DNA of 64,000 bases, taken from Gigantopelta aegis. Lineage: Eukaryota > Mollusca > Gastropoda > Neomphalida > Peltospiridae. The notes beneath the pieces were generated by a model that was not told where the DNA came from, made no database searches, and saw only the letters and a list, made by a program, of their open reading frames with translations. The number at the start of each line of letters is the position of its first letter. Positions within the stretch are counted from its first letter, which is position 1. Shown in pieces: positions 51,847 to 63,860 of this stretch. The position numbers and the translations under genes were made by a program. The stretch spans positions 4,392,796 to 4,456,795 of the forward strand of contig NC_054708.1 in NCBI RefSeq assembly GCF_016097555.1, written 5' to 3'.

Positions 51847-54800
51847 TCAGCTGGCAGGCATGTAGTTAGGATCTAAGTAGTTGTAGTCACCAGGCATAAA
51901 CTTGGTGTAGTCCTGGTCGATGGTTGGGTTTCCTGCCTGTTTGACGGCTTTAAGACGATGACTCGTGTTGTGTGTGCTCGACTCAAATACACTGAAACAG
52001 AACAAACATAATGAGAACGAATCGGCAAAACTAACTTGCATGCAAACCAACGAGATTTTCCAAGATTATATACACAGTGATCTGAAAAAAGCAGAATCCT
52101 GTCAAAACTGGCCACGTTTCATGATCAAAATTGTTCACTTATAAAAGGCAACACTCTAAACACCAGATCCTGTCTAACTCTGATAAATATTGGGTCCCCT
52201 GTGAGATCCAGTTTAGACAGGTTTCCCCTTGCACGAAGCAATCTTAGCACTACGATCACCTAAAGTGTGTAACTATTTTAGCACTTTAGGTAATCTTAGG
52301 TGATTATTATTAGTGGAGGTGTGACGTAGCCCTGTGGTAAAGTGTTCGCTTGATGCACGGTCGGTCTAGGATCGATCCCCGTCGGTGGACCCATTCAGCT
52401 ATTTCTCGTTCCAGCCAGTGCTCCACAACTGGTGTAACAAAGGCCGTTGTATGTACTACCCTGTCTGTGGGATGGGATATATAAAAGATCCCTTGCTGCT
52501 AATCAAAGCGTAGCCCATAAAGTGGCGACAACGGGTTTCCTTTCAATATCTGTGTGGTCCTTAACTCTTTGGGGCCGAATCCCGACTCACGTCGTGATGT
52601 TAATTTGCGCGAAATGTCGAGTCCCGCCTGTACGCGTGGTTTACAAGCAGTATCTATTATCGAATGCCGACTGGAGGCGTGGCCGACTGTACATGTAAAA
52701 CGAGACGTCATTGGCTAATATAATTAGAAGTTTTCATTATCAGCTTGTAGAAGATTAATCCAGTGACCAATAAAAAGTAGTCTTACAGCTGGGTTTGTTC
52801 ATGCTTTGCTTGGCTTTGTTCGGCTTTGTTCGCTTTGAATTTTTTTTTAACAAAATTACATCATATAAAAAAATTAAAATAATATATGTTCTTCATTAAT
52901 TGCACATAATTAAATAGCTGACAAAATTTGAGGCAGATTTGTTTATTGATTAAGTTAAAGAGTTATTTTTGCTGCAGTACATGAAATCTGTGTTTATGCT
53001 TTAGGGCACCAGCAGGTAAACACTGCCTAGGGCTGGAATTCAAAATGTCCGCCAGGCCTCAAAGAGTTAACCATGGGTCTGAGTGCATTGTTAAATAAAA
53101 CACTTCCTTCCTTATCATTGTTTACTGAGCAATGCAATATCTGTGTGGTCCTTAACCATGGGTCTGAGTGCATTGTTAAATAAAACACTTCCTTCCTTAT
53201 CATTGTTTACTGAGGAATGCAATATCTGTGTGGTCCTTAACCATGGGTCTGAGTGCATTGTTAAATAAAACACTTCCTTCCTTATCATTGTTTACTGAGC
53301 AATGCAATATCTGTGTGGTCCTTAACCATGGGTCTGAGTGCATTGTTAAATAAAACACTTCCTTCCTTATCATTGTTTACTGAGCAATGCAATATCTGTG
53401 TGGTCCTTAACCATGGGTCTGAGTGCATTGTTAAATAAAACACTTCCTTCCTTATCATTGTTTACTGAGCAATGCAATATCTGTGTGGTCCTTAACCATG
53501 GGTCTGAGTGCATTGTTAAATAAAACACTTCCTTCCTTATCATTGTTTACTGAGGAATGCAATATCTGTGTGGTCCTTAACCATGGGTCTGAGTGCATTG
53601 TTAAATAAAACACTTCCTTCCTTATCATTGTTTACTGAGCAATGCAATATCTGTGTGGTCCTTAACCATGGGTCTGAGTGCATTGTTAAATAAAACACTT
53701 CCTTCCTTATCATTGTTTACTGAGCAATGCAATATCTGTGTGGTCCTTAACCATGGGTCTGAGTGCATTGTTAAATAAAACACTTCCTTCCTTATCATTG
53801 TTTACTGAGCAATGCAATATCTGTGTGGTCCTTAACCATGGGTCTGAGTGCATTGTTAAATAAAACACTTCCTTCCTTATCATTGTTTACTGAGCAATGC
53901 AATATCTGTGTGGTCCTTAACCATGGGTCTGAGTGCATTGTTAAATAAAACACTTCCTTCCTTATCATTGTTTACTGAGCAATGCAATATCTGTGTGGTC
54001 CTTAACCATGGGTCTGAGTGCATTGTTAAATAAAACACTTCCTTCCTTATCATTGTTTACTGAGCAATGCAATATCTGTGTGGTCCTTAACCATGGGTCT
54101 GAGTGCATTGTTAAATAAAACACTTCCTTCCTTATCATTGTTTACTGAGGAATGCAATATCTGTGTGGTCCTTAACCATGGGTCTGAGTGCATTGTTAAA
54201 TAAAACACTTCCTTCCTTATCATTGTTTACTGAGCAATGCAATATCTGTGTGGTCCTTAACCATGGGTCTGAGTGCATTGTTAAATAAAACACTTCCTTC
54301 CTTATCATTGTTTACTGAGCAATGCAATATCTGTGTGGTCCTTAACCATGGGTCTGAGTGCATTGTTAAATAAAACACTTCCTTCCTTATCATTGTTTAC
54401 TGAGCAATGCAATATCTGTGTGGTCGTTAACCATGGGTCTGAGTGCATTGTTAAATAAAACACTTCCTTCCTTATCATTGTTTACTGAGGAATGCAATAT
54501 CTGTGTGGTCCTTAACCATGGGTCTGAGTGCATTGTTAAATAAAACACTTCCTTCCTTATCATTGTTTACTGAGCAATGCAATATCTGTGTGGTCCTTAA
54601 CCATGGGTCTGAGTGCATTGTTAAATAAAACACTTCCTTCCTTATCATTGTTTACTGAGCAATGCAATATCTGTGTGGTCCTTAACCATGGGTCTGAGTG
54701 CATTGTTAAATAAAACACTTCCTTCCTTATCATTGTTTACTGAGCAATGCAATATCTGTGTGGTCCTTAACCATGGGTCTGAGTGCATTGTTAAATAAAA

Positions 54801-57800
54801 CACTTCCTTCCTTATCATTGTTTACTGAGCAATGCAATATCTGTGTGGTCCTTAACCATGGGTTAGTGCATTGTTAAATAAAACACTTCCTTCCTTATCA
54901 TTGTTTACCAATGCAATATCTGTGTGGTCCTTAACCATGGGTCTGAGTGCATTGTTAAATAAAACACTTCCTTCCTTATCATTGTTTACTGAGCAATGCA
55001 ATATCTGTGTGGTCCTTAACCATGGGTCTGAGTGGGTCTTTACTGAGCAATGCAATATCTGTGTGGTCCTTAACCATGGGTCTGAGTGCATTGTTAAATA
55101 AAACACTTCCTTCCTTATCATTGTGCATTACTGAGCAATGCAATATCTGTGTGGTCCTTAACCATGGGTCTGAGTGCATTGTTAAATAAAACACTTCCTT
55201 CCTTATCATTGTTTACTGAGGAATGCAATATCTGTGTGGTCCTTAACCATGGGTCTGAGTGCATTGTTAAATAAAACACTTCCTTCCTTATCATTGTTTA
55301 CTGAGCAATGCAATATCTGTGTGGTCCTTAACCATGGGTCTGAGTGCATTGTTAAATAAAACACTTCCTTCCTTATCATTGTTTACTGAGCAATGCAATA
55401 TCTGTGTGGTCCTTAACCATGGGTCTGAGTGCATTGTTAAATAAAACACTTCCTTCCTTATCATTGTTTACTGAGGAATGCAATATTTGTTTATGACCCA
55501 AAGGCACATCTTAAACTAGGACTATTTAATCTAGAGTAAAAAAAACAACTGATGCCGACACATAGGTTACTCCTACCCAATAGCAGCAAGGGATCTTTCA
55601 TGTGTACTTTTCCAGACAGGATGGTACATACCACAGCCTTTCATGAACCAGGTGTTAAGACAGGAATGGAGCATTGTTGTAATCTGACACTTACCAATCA
55701 ACACAATCATCGCAGAAATCACAGGCGGCATCCATTGGACAGTCAACACAATGCCATCTGGTCCCGACAATGGGTTCCCGGTCGCAGTTGTCACACTGGA
55801 AATACAAGCAATGTTTTACATGAAAGTGCATTGTTTATTCATTAGCGTGCCATGAACTAGAAGGAAAGTAACTGTGCTGTAGTCTTTGTTTTATTTGAAA
55901 ATGAAAACTTGTACTCCATTAACTGATCAATGGTTAATGCAAACGATGCTGAATGAACTATTAAAAAATATTAATTGAGACGTATACATGGACCATATAT
56001 CCAACATGCTGCACTAATGTAGTTAAATGATTTAATTAAAGTGGGACAGCACACACCACATACCTTGTTTCGAAGGTGCTGCATTAATGGAGTTATATGA
56101 TTTAAGGTGGGACAGCACACACCACATACCTTTTATTTAACATGTACTAATGGAGTTATATGATTTAAAGCAGGACAGCACATTCACTGTACCGTATATC
56201 CAACATGCTGTCCTAATGTGATTTAATTAAAGTGGGACAGCACACACCTTGTATCCAGTGTGCTGCATTAATGGAATTACATGATTTAAAGCAGGACAGC
56301 ACATGCCTTGTATCCAACGTACACTAATGTACTAATGGAGTTACATGATTTAAAGCTGGACAGCACATTCACTGTACCTTGTATCCAAAGTGCTGTCCTA
56401 ATGTAGTTATTTGATTTAATTAAAGCGGCACAGCACATTCCACACATCTTGTATTCAAGATGCTGAACTAATTGAATTACATGATCTAACACGGACAGCA
56501 CATTCCACATACCTTGTTTTCAAAATCCTGCACTAATGTAGTTAAATGATTTAATTAAAGTGGGACAGTACACACCACATACCTTGTATCCAACATGTAT
56601 TAATGTAGTTAAATGATTTAATTAAAGCAGGACAGTACTAATGTAGTTAAATGATTTAATTAAAGCAGGACAGCACACACCACGTACCTTGTATCCAACA
56701 TGGTGCACCACCTTGTCCTCAGACATCTGTCTCTCCTTCTTGATCATCTTCCACCTGATGAGCTCCTGGTACTCCTGCGTACAGCGCAGGTCAGGCGGAA
56801 TGTCCTCTTCATCCTGTTAGTTAAAGTTTGTTGTTTAACAATACCACTAGATCACATGGATTAATTAATCTGCGGCTACTGGATGTCAAACATTTGGTAA
56901 GTCTGACATGTGGTCATCAGAGGAAACCAACTACATTGTTCTAATGCAGCAGGGGATCTTTTATATGCACTTTCCCTACAGACAGTATAGCACATACCAC
57001 AGCCTTTGACCAGTTGTGGTGCACTGGTTGGAACTATAAAAAAAACAATCAGTTGAATGGATCCACCGAGGTGGTTCAATCCTGCGACGCAAGCACCACA
57101 GCCGAGCACTCCATGTACAGCTAAATCCCACCCCTCATCCTCTCTGAGACAGTCCATTTGTAAACACAACTGACATGATTCTCTTAACAGCTCCTTGTGT
57201 TTTGGAACTGGGATGCTATTAAAGATTAACTTTATAAAGCGGGGTTCTCATTACGCAATCAGTCACACCAACATGTCAAATGTGATTTGTCGGCACTACA
57301 AAAATTCTGATTTAGGTGTTCTCACAGTACGATTCTGATCATTCAATCGCATGTAACAAGTTGGTGCAACTAATCGCATAATGATAACGCCCCTTAATAG
57401 AGTAAAATTAACACAAGACCAATTAAAAGAAATGTTTTGCCAAGCTTTCACCATAAAACAGAAGATGACGCTATGTACAAGGAAGGGGGTGTTTATCAAG
57501 AGTTATGTGTATCATTTTCAAAACAATAAGGAATAGTTGTGTCAACAACACCTCAGCACATTTGAAACTATCTCTATTTTATGTTTAACATGGTTACTTG
57601 ACAGTAGTTGAGACCGAAAGAGAGAGAATCGGCTGCTGCCACACAGGTTTCAATCCAAACTAAACATAACCATTGTCGCCCAAGATATTGCGAACAGGAT
57701 ATCACACTCAGAGCTGTGGTTAATTTAAATACATGTACAATTGAATCCCGTTAGCTTGAACCCTGTCGATGCTTGAGAAAGTGTTCGACCCATCGGGTAG

Positions 57801-60800
57801 TTTAACCTAACCATTCAGTCAACATGTAACTCGTTTTTGGTTCGAGCATTGCAGTGTATCCGACCCTTCTAAGTTCGACCTCATGAGATTCTACTGTATA
57901 TCAATAAAATAGAAATGCATACTGATATCATTAATACTTGACATTAATGTTGCCTGGCAAATTACAATCCTAAGTTGGCTATTTTTTTTTTTTAATTCAT
58001 TAGCCAGTCAAGCAAAAGTAAAGTACTGTATTGTGCTCTGATGGGAAACACAAGTCCATCAAGAGTTATCCTACATCAGGAAAGCGTTCAGTATAAAGGG
58101 ACTAACCACACACAGACTATATAAACACACATTTGGCTAAGTTAGGTGAAGAAGTGAAAGGAACAGAAGCAGACCAGAGACTTGTTACTTACAGACACAT
58201 CAGGGCTGAGGTTCCACTGACTGAAGGAAGAACTGTCATCTTCGTAGCTCTTGAAATCTTCATCGTCCGACATGTAGACGGGCGGTTCGAATGCATGTAG
58301 GAACGTGGAGGACGGATAGTACATTTTATTGTATCTGTGGTGTCGGTGACCACTCTGCAATCACAAAACATTTACATTTTATTTTATCTGTGTTGTCGGT
58401 GACCAGTCTGCAATCACAAAACATTTACATTTTATTGTATCTGTGGTGTCGGTGACCACTCTGCAATCACAAAACATTTACATTTTATTTGATCTGTGTT
58501 GTCGGTGACCAGTCTGCAATCACAAAACATTTACATTTTATTTTATCTGTGTTGTCGGTGATCAGTTTGCAATCACAAAACATTTACAAATACATGCTTT
58601 CAGTTATTCAGTAATTTATCAAAACATTTAAAGTTTTAAAATCAGCTTTTGTAATCAGAAAATTCACTGTAGGTTACAGTTGCTAATGTATTACATCTCA
58701 AAAATCACTCTTAGTTTGTACCGTACATTTTTTAAATATTTGAATGATGTGTTATTAAAACTCACCTTTTTGTTGTAAGCATTTAGGTTGGGAATTCGAC
58801 CAGGAACCGGCAGACCCGCTTTTGTTAACTTGATGAAATACTTTTGTACACGACTGGCCACCTGAACAAACAAAGAGTATATTTCAGTTACAGTCAAGCA
58901 GTTTGTAGACCCCTTCACTAACAGACACTGTAGTTTAAAACCTCAATCTGGCTGTAAACACTCAGGGGTTTCCCCAGGGCCATTAGACATAGCGGCCCGA
59001 CATGCCTTGGTCTGTAAAGTAAGCGCTTTGACGGTGTGGAAGTGCCTTAAATCAACTGCCGCTACGCCTTGATTTGAAGTGCTTTAGAAAAGCAATTATC
59101 ACAAGCACGGGCGTGGCAGTCGACTACCTCTTGCAAACAACTTGTGTACCAGTATATCAAGAACACCTAATCACTATGACAGGTAAAACACTTCCTAAAT
59201 ACCTAACAATGGACCAGTCGTCTGCTCACAATTGGTGTTTGGTAATTTTACCACATCTACTGGGACCGCTAATCCACCAGGAAGGCAGTTACGCGTAACG
59301 GGATTCTCGTGCCGAGCAATCAATTGCAAATTCAAGGCCGATCAAAGAAGATGCCCATTGACAGAATCAACTGTACTATTTAAAATTAACTGAATAAATG
59401 ATAGTACAGTTAAGTTGGCAATAAGTAATTTCTATACTAACACCCACTTCCCAAAACACACTGAAAACATCTAGGGCTCGCGCTGTCAGTAGCCAAATTA
59501 GCCATTGGCTAATTAAAAATTATTTTTACCCAAAATGGCCAAAATATTTGCAAGTGGCTAAAATTTTGGCTAAGCCATTTTCTATCTTCTGATGTGAACA
59601 AACGGTTAGGCCTACATAATCTATACGACACCTCAAACATAATAATAATACCAAATATTCAATTAGCGTAATAGCGATCTTGCAACTGGTACTGAGAAAC
59701 GGTGTTATCCAGAATACGGTGTAGGCCTTATGATGTTTGCTTATTTTAATAATCAAGGTTATTATTTAGCAATGTGACGGTTATTCAATGTCTAGAAGAT
59801 CTGTAACTTGTAACCAAAGTAATAAAAACAAACCGACAATGCATGTCAATTTGAATACACATGCCAGTTCAGGGCCAAAAGGCATGTAGGCTATCCCAAG
59901 GGATGGGTTCAGCCATACCGAGCAAAAACAAAATGTTCGCTACACGTTAAACCAAATGGACACGACGGACACCAATCAAATAGTTCGCAAACATCAGGAA
60001 GAACGTTCATTGGCTGAGCTGAGGAAAGCTCTCGGCGCAAATATACACGTCACGCTTAAGAGTCAGCTGACACCAATACGATTATACAGAAGTAAATCTT
60101 GATGTAAATTGGTAGAAAAACAATGGTTATTTGCATCGATGAATACCTAACTGCAGTTTCGGTTATTTCCTTTGTCTTTGTTAATTTTCTACCTATGGTC
60201 CAGAGCACGCATGCAGATCGCGATAAATGAACATGCAGTTTTTATCCAAATTGCAGTTAAACGTACACTGAATTAGTTTACAATAATCATATTTGTTAGA
60301 TAATGTAAGATATATATATATATTTGTAAAACTGTGAGATGACATTTAATAAGTTAGCTGGATTTTAAAAAGACCATAAATTTTAATTTTATTAAAAAAA
60401 AATTGTTATTTTTCATAAATAGAATATACTGTGCAATCAGCATTCTTAGCCTAGGTATTTCACAAGCAGAAATCACAAGCATTTAACACGACGCTGAAAT
60501 CAACAGCAACAACATGGCGCAAATTATGAAATTATTGGGGGTGGGGAATTGATGGGTTACTTTAAAAAAGTTAAAAAACAAAACACACAAAAAACATGAT
60601 TAGCTGGATTGAAGGCAAACACTTAACTGTTTTCAACCCACTACCCCACTAATTTTGGCTTGATTTGTGTTATACTGATGCTAAATATGTAAGCGCCTTA
60701 AAAAATTCCTGGGGTAAGGCCTGAACACTTACATCAGCCTGTACAGGAGAAAAGTAATGAATTCACGGAACCCTGATATATGTCACTCTGCTTACTATAC

Positions 60801-61341
60801 ATTTCATAACCAAACCTATTCAACTTTATACCTTCAAATTCTCAAATTTAAAATGTAATTGTCTATTGCACTTTAGCAGTGATATTTAGGCTACTAAAAT
60901 CCCTAAGCTAGTAGTCCAGCATTCCACTGGTGTTTCCCCCCCCCCCCCCCCCCCCACCCATCAATTAGTTCCAGTCAAGTATTAGTTTGTGGTCATGTGT
61001 TACCTGCTGTACAGTCCTGTTCCCCAAAGCGCTTGCAATCTTTTGCCAGCGTTTAGCTTCCACCTCCTCTGGTGGGTATGTTACCAACAGCTCCTCAAGT
61101 CTGAAAGACAATTAACATACAAAGTAAAAATATCTATATATATTACTACAGATAACATCAAAATCTATTACATTCTCTTATAAAATAAGGAATATTTGTT
61201 TGGCATTCAAGTACATTTTAAACTATAGCTACAAAATGTAAAAAGTTAATATACAAAATAAAAACATGTATGTATATACATATACATATACATATATATA
61301 TACATATACACACACACACATATACACATACATACATAGAT

Positions 61342-61382
<41 letters not shown>

Positions 61383-61397
61383 TATACATGTATATAC

Positions 61398-61442
<45 letters not shown>

Positions 61443-61457
61443 TATACATGTATATAC

Positions 61458-61498
<41 letters not shown>

Positions 61499-63860
61499 CT
61501 ACCTTATGATGATGAATTACAAGGTAGTTGAAGACATCAAAATCTATTACATTCTGGAGTAAAATAAGGAAGAGATATTTGTTTAGTAAAACAACATAAC
61601 ATGTTAAACTACACAGTGCTCACCCTGTACATGGCCAAAGTAGCCAATTGCTCATTTTTATTCAAAATGGCTGTAACATTTAGTGTTTGGCCAATAAAAT
61701 ATTCCTTAAATCAACCATATTTTAATAATTTTCAAGGAAATACTATATTATATCTGAAAATTGGCTGAACCAAAGACATTTCCAGTGTGGGCCCTGCTAC
61801 AGCTATTAAACTACAGCTATTCAGTATCTAACGTAATGGTTATTTTAACCCTTGACTAACATAGAGAGCAAACGTGCTACTCCTTTATAAGCTACCTAAT
61901 AAACAGCACAAAGAAATCTTTTACCTTCCCATTGACAGAAGAGCACGTACCACGGCCTTTGATGTCACAATCATGGTTCAAAGGTTGGGGCAGAAAACTA
62001 CCAGAAAAGTGTTGTTGGAAAACGTTTGTGATCTATGTATAATTATTATGGCTTGAACTTAAGAATTTGTCCCCCACAGCAATTTGTTTAACTTTTTCAG
62101 CATATAAACACGACTAAAACGTTATTTTGCCATACATAGACATATTTCAAATGTTAAAAAGAAGTGTTTTATTTAACAACGCACTCAACACATTTTATTT
62201 ACGGTTATATGGTGTCAGACATATGGTTACGGACCACACAGATTTTGAGAGGAAACCCGCTTTCGCCACTACATGGGCTACTCTTCCGATTGGCAGCAAG
62301 GGATCTTTTATTTGCTCTTCCCACAGGCAGGATAGCACAAACTATGGCCTTTGTTGAACCAGTTATGGATCACTGGTCAGTGCAAGTGGTTTACACCTAC
62401 CCATTGAGCATTGCGGAGCACTCAATCAGGGTTTGGAGTTGGTATCTGGATTAAAAATCCCATGCCTCGACTGGGATCCAAACCCAGTACCTACCAGCCT
62501 GTAGACCGATGGCCTGCCACGACGCCACCGAGGCCGGTTTCAAATGTTAAATACTGGAAAATAATGTACACCAAGTGTATATATTTTGCCATTGTTGAGA
62601 AGCTTAACCGATGGCATAAAAGTGCCATTGGTGATGCTCCCTACCTACAGCAATTTATATCTCAATGATGGCAATTGCAATCAGCACCATCGTTAAGTTC
62701 GAGCCCTGAATTATTATAGTAACTACCAATATTGAGGTGTAAACGTGATCAGTGAGTGACTGTAATCACAGGCCAGACCTTTTCTGTTCCTCCACTGTCC
62801 ACAGCTGGTTGAAGGTGGCCGACTTGGCGTCAGTCTTGATTCGTCCTCTCACCACACGGACGTCACAATCATCCACGGTCGGACAGTAGGACATCCCTGT
62901 CTGGCCGGAGGACTTGAGTTCTTCTGCAAACACAACACAAAGTTAAACCATTAGTAATAGGTTACAGTTTTTACTGTGACCACCACAGTACATTTATTGA
63001 ATAAACTCTTTATTTTACACAAAGAAAGGGGGAGGGGGGTTTATGGAGGGGCTCAGCCCCCCCACTTTTTATTTCGGGACTTTAAAATGTCTTATAATGC
63101 TAATACGGAAACCTGACGATAGAACAACCATAAAAATGAGCCCCCCCCCCCTCCCCCAAACTTTGAAAAATCTGTCCTACAGGCCTGTGCAGTTCTGTCC
63201 TATATACTTGATAAAAAGAAAATACATGTACGAGCATTAATTATATTTATCACCTGGGAGTCCTTATACATTGTACCCCTCTACACTTCAAGTTGAAAGG
63301 TGATTTAATACACGTTTCCCCACTCTACTCCAGTTGTTTACATCTTCCAAGGCCTATGTCTATCCTTGCCATGACACTATTTAATACCCACCAAACCAAA
63401 AAGACAAAAAAGGGTAAATCAATAGCACACCATCTGTTGTCCCATGAACTAACTGCTTCTTCAATCTCGTCATGTGACGAACTCCGAAAGATGTAAACTG
63501 TACGTTGCTTGTATACTTCTCCCAGTCAATAGATGGTATAGTTGCAACTTGCTGTAATTGTAAGCTGGGAAAATCAAATTTCTTCCCATTCTGTAGACAC
63601 TCCACAAAGCCGATAGGATCTTGTAAAGCCTTCGTCTGACCTTCGTAAAGCTTGTCGAGGTCCTTTATTGCCTGAATTCGCTGAGATTCGAGAAGTGCGA
63701 TAGATCGGAGAAGTGACTGGTAATCAGGGTTAGACTTGAGAGCAACGTGATCCGACTCAAAGTAGTATGTTTGAGAATCACTGCCGTCATCATTCAACGT
63801 GTGATCCACAAGCTCAGACTTGTCAGACGTTTCAGACAGATCACCACAAGTCTGGTTCAT
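51847..63860 (-). CDS. ZZZ3: ZZZ3, ATAC-complex SANT/ZZ-type reader
   Basis: Eight exons join in frame to 433 residues: 63860..63431, 62923..62779, 61100..61004, 58861..58766, 58354..58193, 56813..56688, 55795..55695, 51991..51847. The order matches human ZZZ3: [20 protein letters not shown] and [10 protein letters not shown] in exon 1; a SANT/Myb domain across exons 2-4 ([54 protein letters not shown]); [14 protein letters not shown] in exon 5; a ZZ zinc finger ([23 protein letters not shown]) in exons 6-8; and the terminal motif [13 protein letters not shown]. In animals the ZZ finger reads the histone H3 tail for the ATAC acetyltransferase. The human protein (903 aa) has a long N-terminal extension missing here. 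The exon 1 donor (GATG then GTGTGC) is weak and chosen by phase. Introns hold several tandem arrays. Confidence 0.95.
52310..53110 (+). mobile_element. SINE split by a piggyBac-like MITE
   Basis: The head GTAGCCCTGTGGTAAAGTG and GGTCTAGGATCGATCCCC is followed by the body to TGTGTGGTCC; the tail resumes at 53071 with CCATGGGTCTGAGTGC. The TTAA at the split is duplicated around the insert. Confidence 0.9.
52565..53066. mobile_element. 502-bp piggyBac-like MITE
   Basis: Ends CTCTTTGGGGCC and GGCCTCAAAGAG, flanked by TTAA at 52561..52564 and 53067..53070. Discounting it restores the SINE tail TCCTTAACCATGGG seen in every unit of the adjacent array. No transposase. Confidence 0.9.
53071..55490. 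repeat. 85-bp satellite derived from a SINE tail, about 28 copies
   Basis: The unit joins the SINE tail (CCATGGGTCTGAGTGCATTG ... ACACTTCCTTCCTT) to 24 bp of non-SINE flank (ATCATTGTTTACTGAGCAAT) and to the upstream SINE piece AATATCTGTGTGGTCCTT. Copies are almost identical, with a recurrent GAGC/GAGG variant and three shortened units between 54850 and 55130. It fills most of ZZZ3 intron 7. Confidence 0.95.
55550..55665 (-). repeat. SINE fragment next to ZZZ3 exon 7
   Basis: The reverse complement contains AAAGGCTGTGGTATGTACCA and GATCCCTTGCTGCTATTGG. Decayed, head absent. Confidence 0.65.
55985..56712. repeat. Tandem array containing the ZZZ3 exon 6 donor
   Basis: About ten diverged units, mostly 60-75 bp, carrying CACATACCTTGTATCCAACA and ATGATTTAATTAAAG. 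In the gene sense each unit ends like exon 6 (GTTGGATACAAG) followed by GTATGTGG or GTACGTGG. The genuine donor at 56687 is the outermost unit; the rest lie in intron 6. Confidence 0.8.
56822..57112 (-). mobile_element. SINE, minus orientation
   Basis: The reverse complement has a decayed head (TTGCGTCGCAGGATTGAACC), CAAAGGCTGTGGTATGTGCT, TATAAAAGATCCCCTGCTGC, and the tail TCTAGTGGTATTGTTAAACA. It lies directly upstream of exon 6 in intron 5, within 10 bp of the acceptor. Confidence 0.78.
57113..58140. other. ZZZ3 intron 5, no repeat recognised
   Basis: Unremarkable intron sequence. Confidence 0.45.
58340..58590. repeat. 53-bp tandem array containing the ZZZ3 exon 5 acceptor
   Basis: Five units with an exact 53-bp period (CTGCAATCAC at 58355, 58408, 58461, 58514, and TTGCAATCAC at 58567). 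In the gene sense each unit carries TTTTGTGATTGCAG followed by the first codons of exon 5 (AGTGGTCACCGACACCAC). The fifth has lost the AG. Use of an upstream copy would read [11 protein letters not shown] or similar and then meet a stop. Confidence 0.9.
58962..60735. mobile_element. Candidate TIR element in ZZZ3 intron 3
   Basis: CACTCAGGGGTTTCCCCAGG at the left resembles the reverse complement of the right end (TGTTCAGGCCTTACCCCAGG). No transposase was found and no target duplication is clear. A relative of the AGGGCTCAC MITE lies inside near 59473. Confidence 0.4.
60937..60956. repeat. Poly-C run
   Basis: About 19 C residues, intron 3, 48 bp from the exon 3 donor. Confidence 0.9.
61270..61496. 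repeat. (TA)n/(CATA)n microsatellite with internal duplication
   Basis: Long TA runs alternate with a duplicated block CACACATATATACATGTATA (61374 and 61434). All open frames here are Y-I-H artefacts. Confidence 0.95.
61617..61795. mobile_element. Short MITE related to 1383..1516
   Basis: Shares the interior (AAATTGGCTGAACCAAAGAC) and partly decayed termini with the copy in DAXX intron 2. Confidence 0.6.
61905..61990 (-). repeat. SINE fragment
   Basis: The reverse complement reads ATCAAAGGCCGTGGTACGTG. Only the central body remains. Confidence 0.6.
62160..62540 (-). mobile_element. SINE, full length, minus orientation
   Basis: The reverse complement begins GGCGTCGTGGCAGGCCATCG and GGTACTGGGTTTGGATCCC (tRNA-like boxes), continues through CAAAGGCCATAGTTTGTGCT and AAAAGATCCCTTGCTGCC, and ends CGTAAATAAAATGTGTTGAG with TTAAATAAAACACTTC. 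About 380 bp; a different head from the copies at 27830 and 46525, so a second SINE subfamily sharing the same tail. ZZZ3 intron 2. Confidence 0.85.
62930..63430. other. ZZZ3 intron 1
   Basis: Contains a poly-C-rich tract (63138..63157) and no other recognisable element. Confidence 0.5.

Noticed and set aside
54852-55209. Open frames with [13 protein letters not shown] repeats
   Set aside because: Translations of the 85-bp SINE-tail satellite.
61218-61509. Open frames of Y-I-H-T repeats on both strands
   Set aside because: Translations of a (TA)n/(CATA)n microsatellite; the same applies to 42958..43314.
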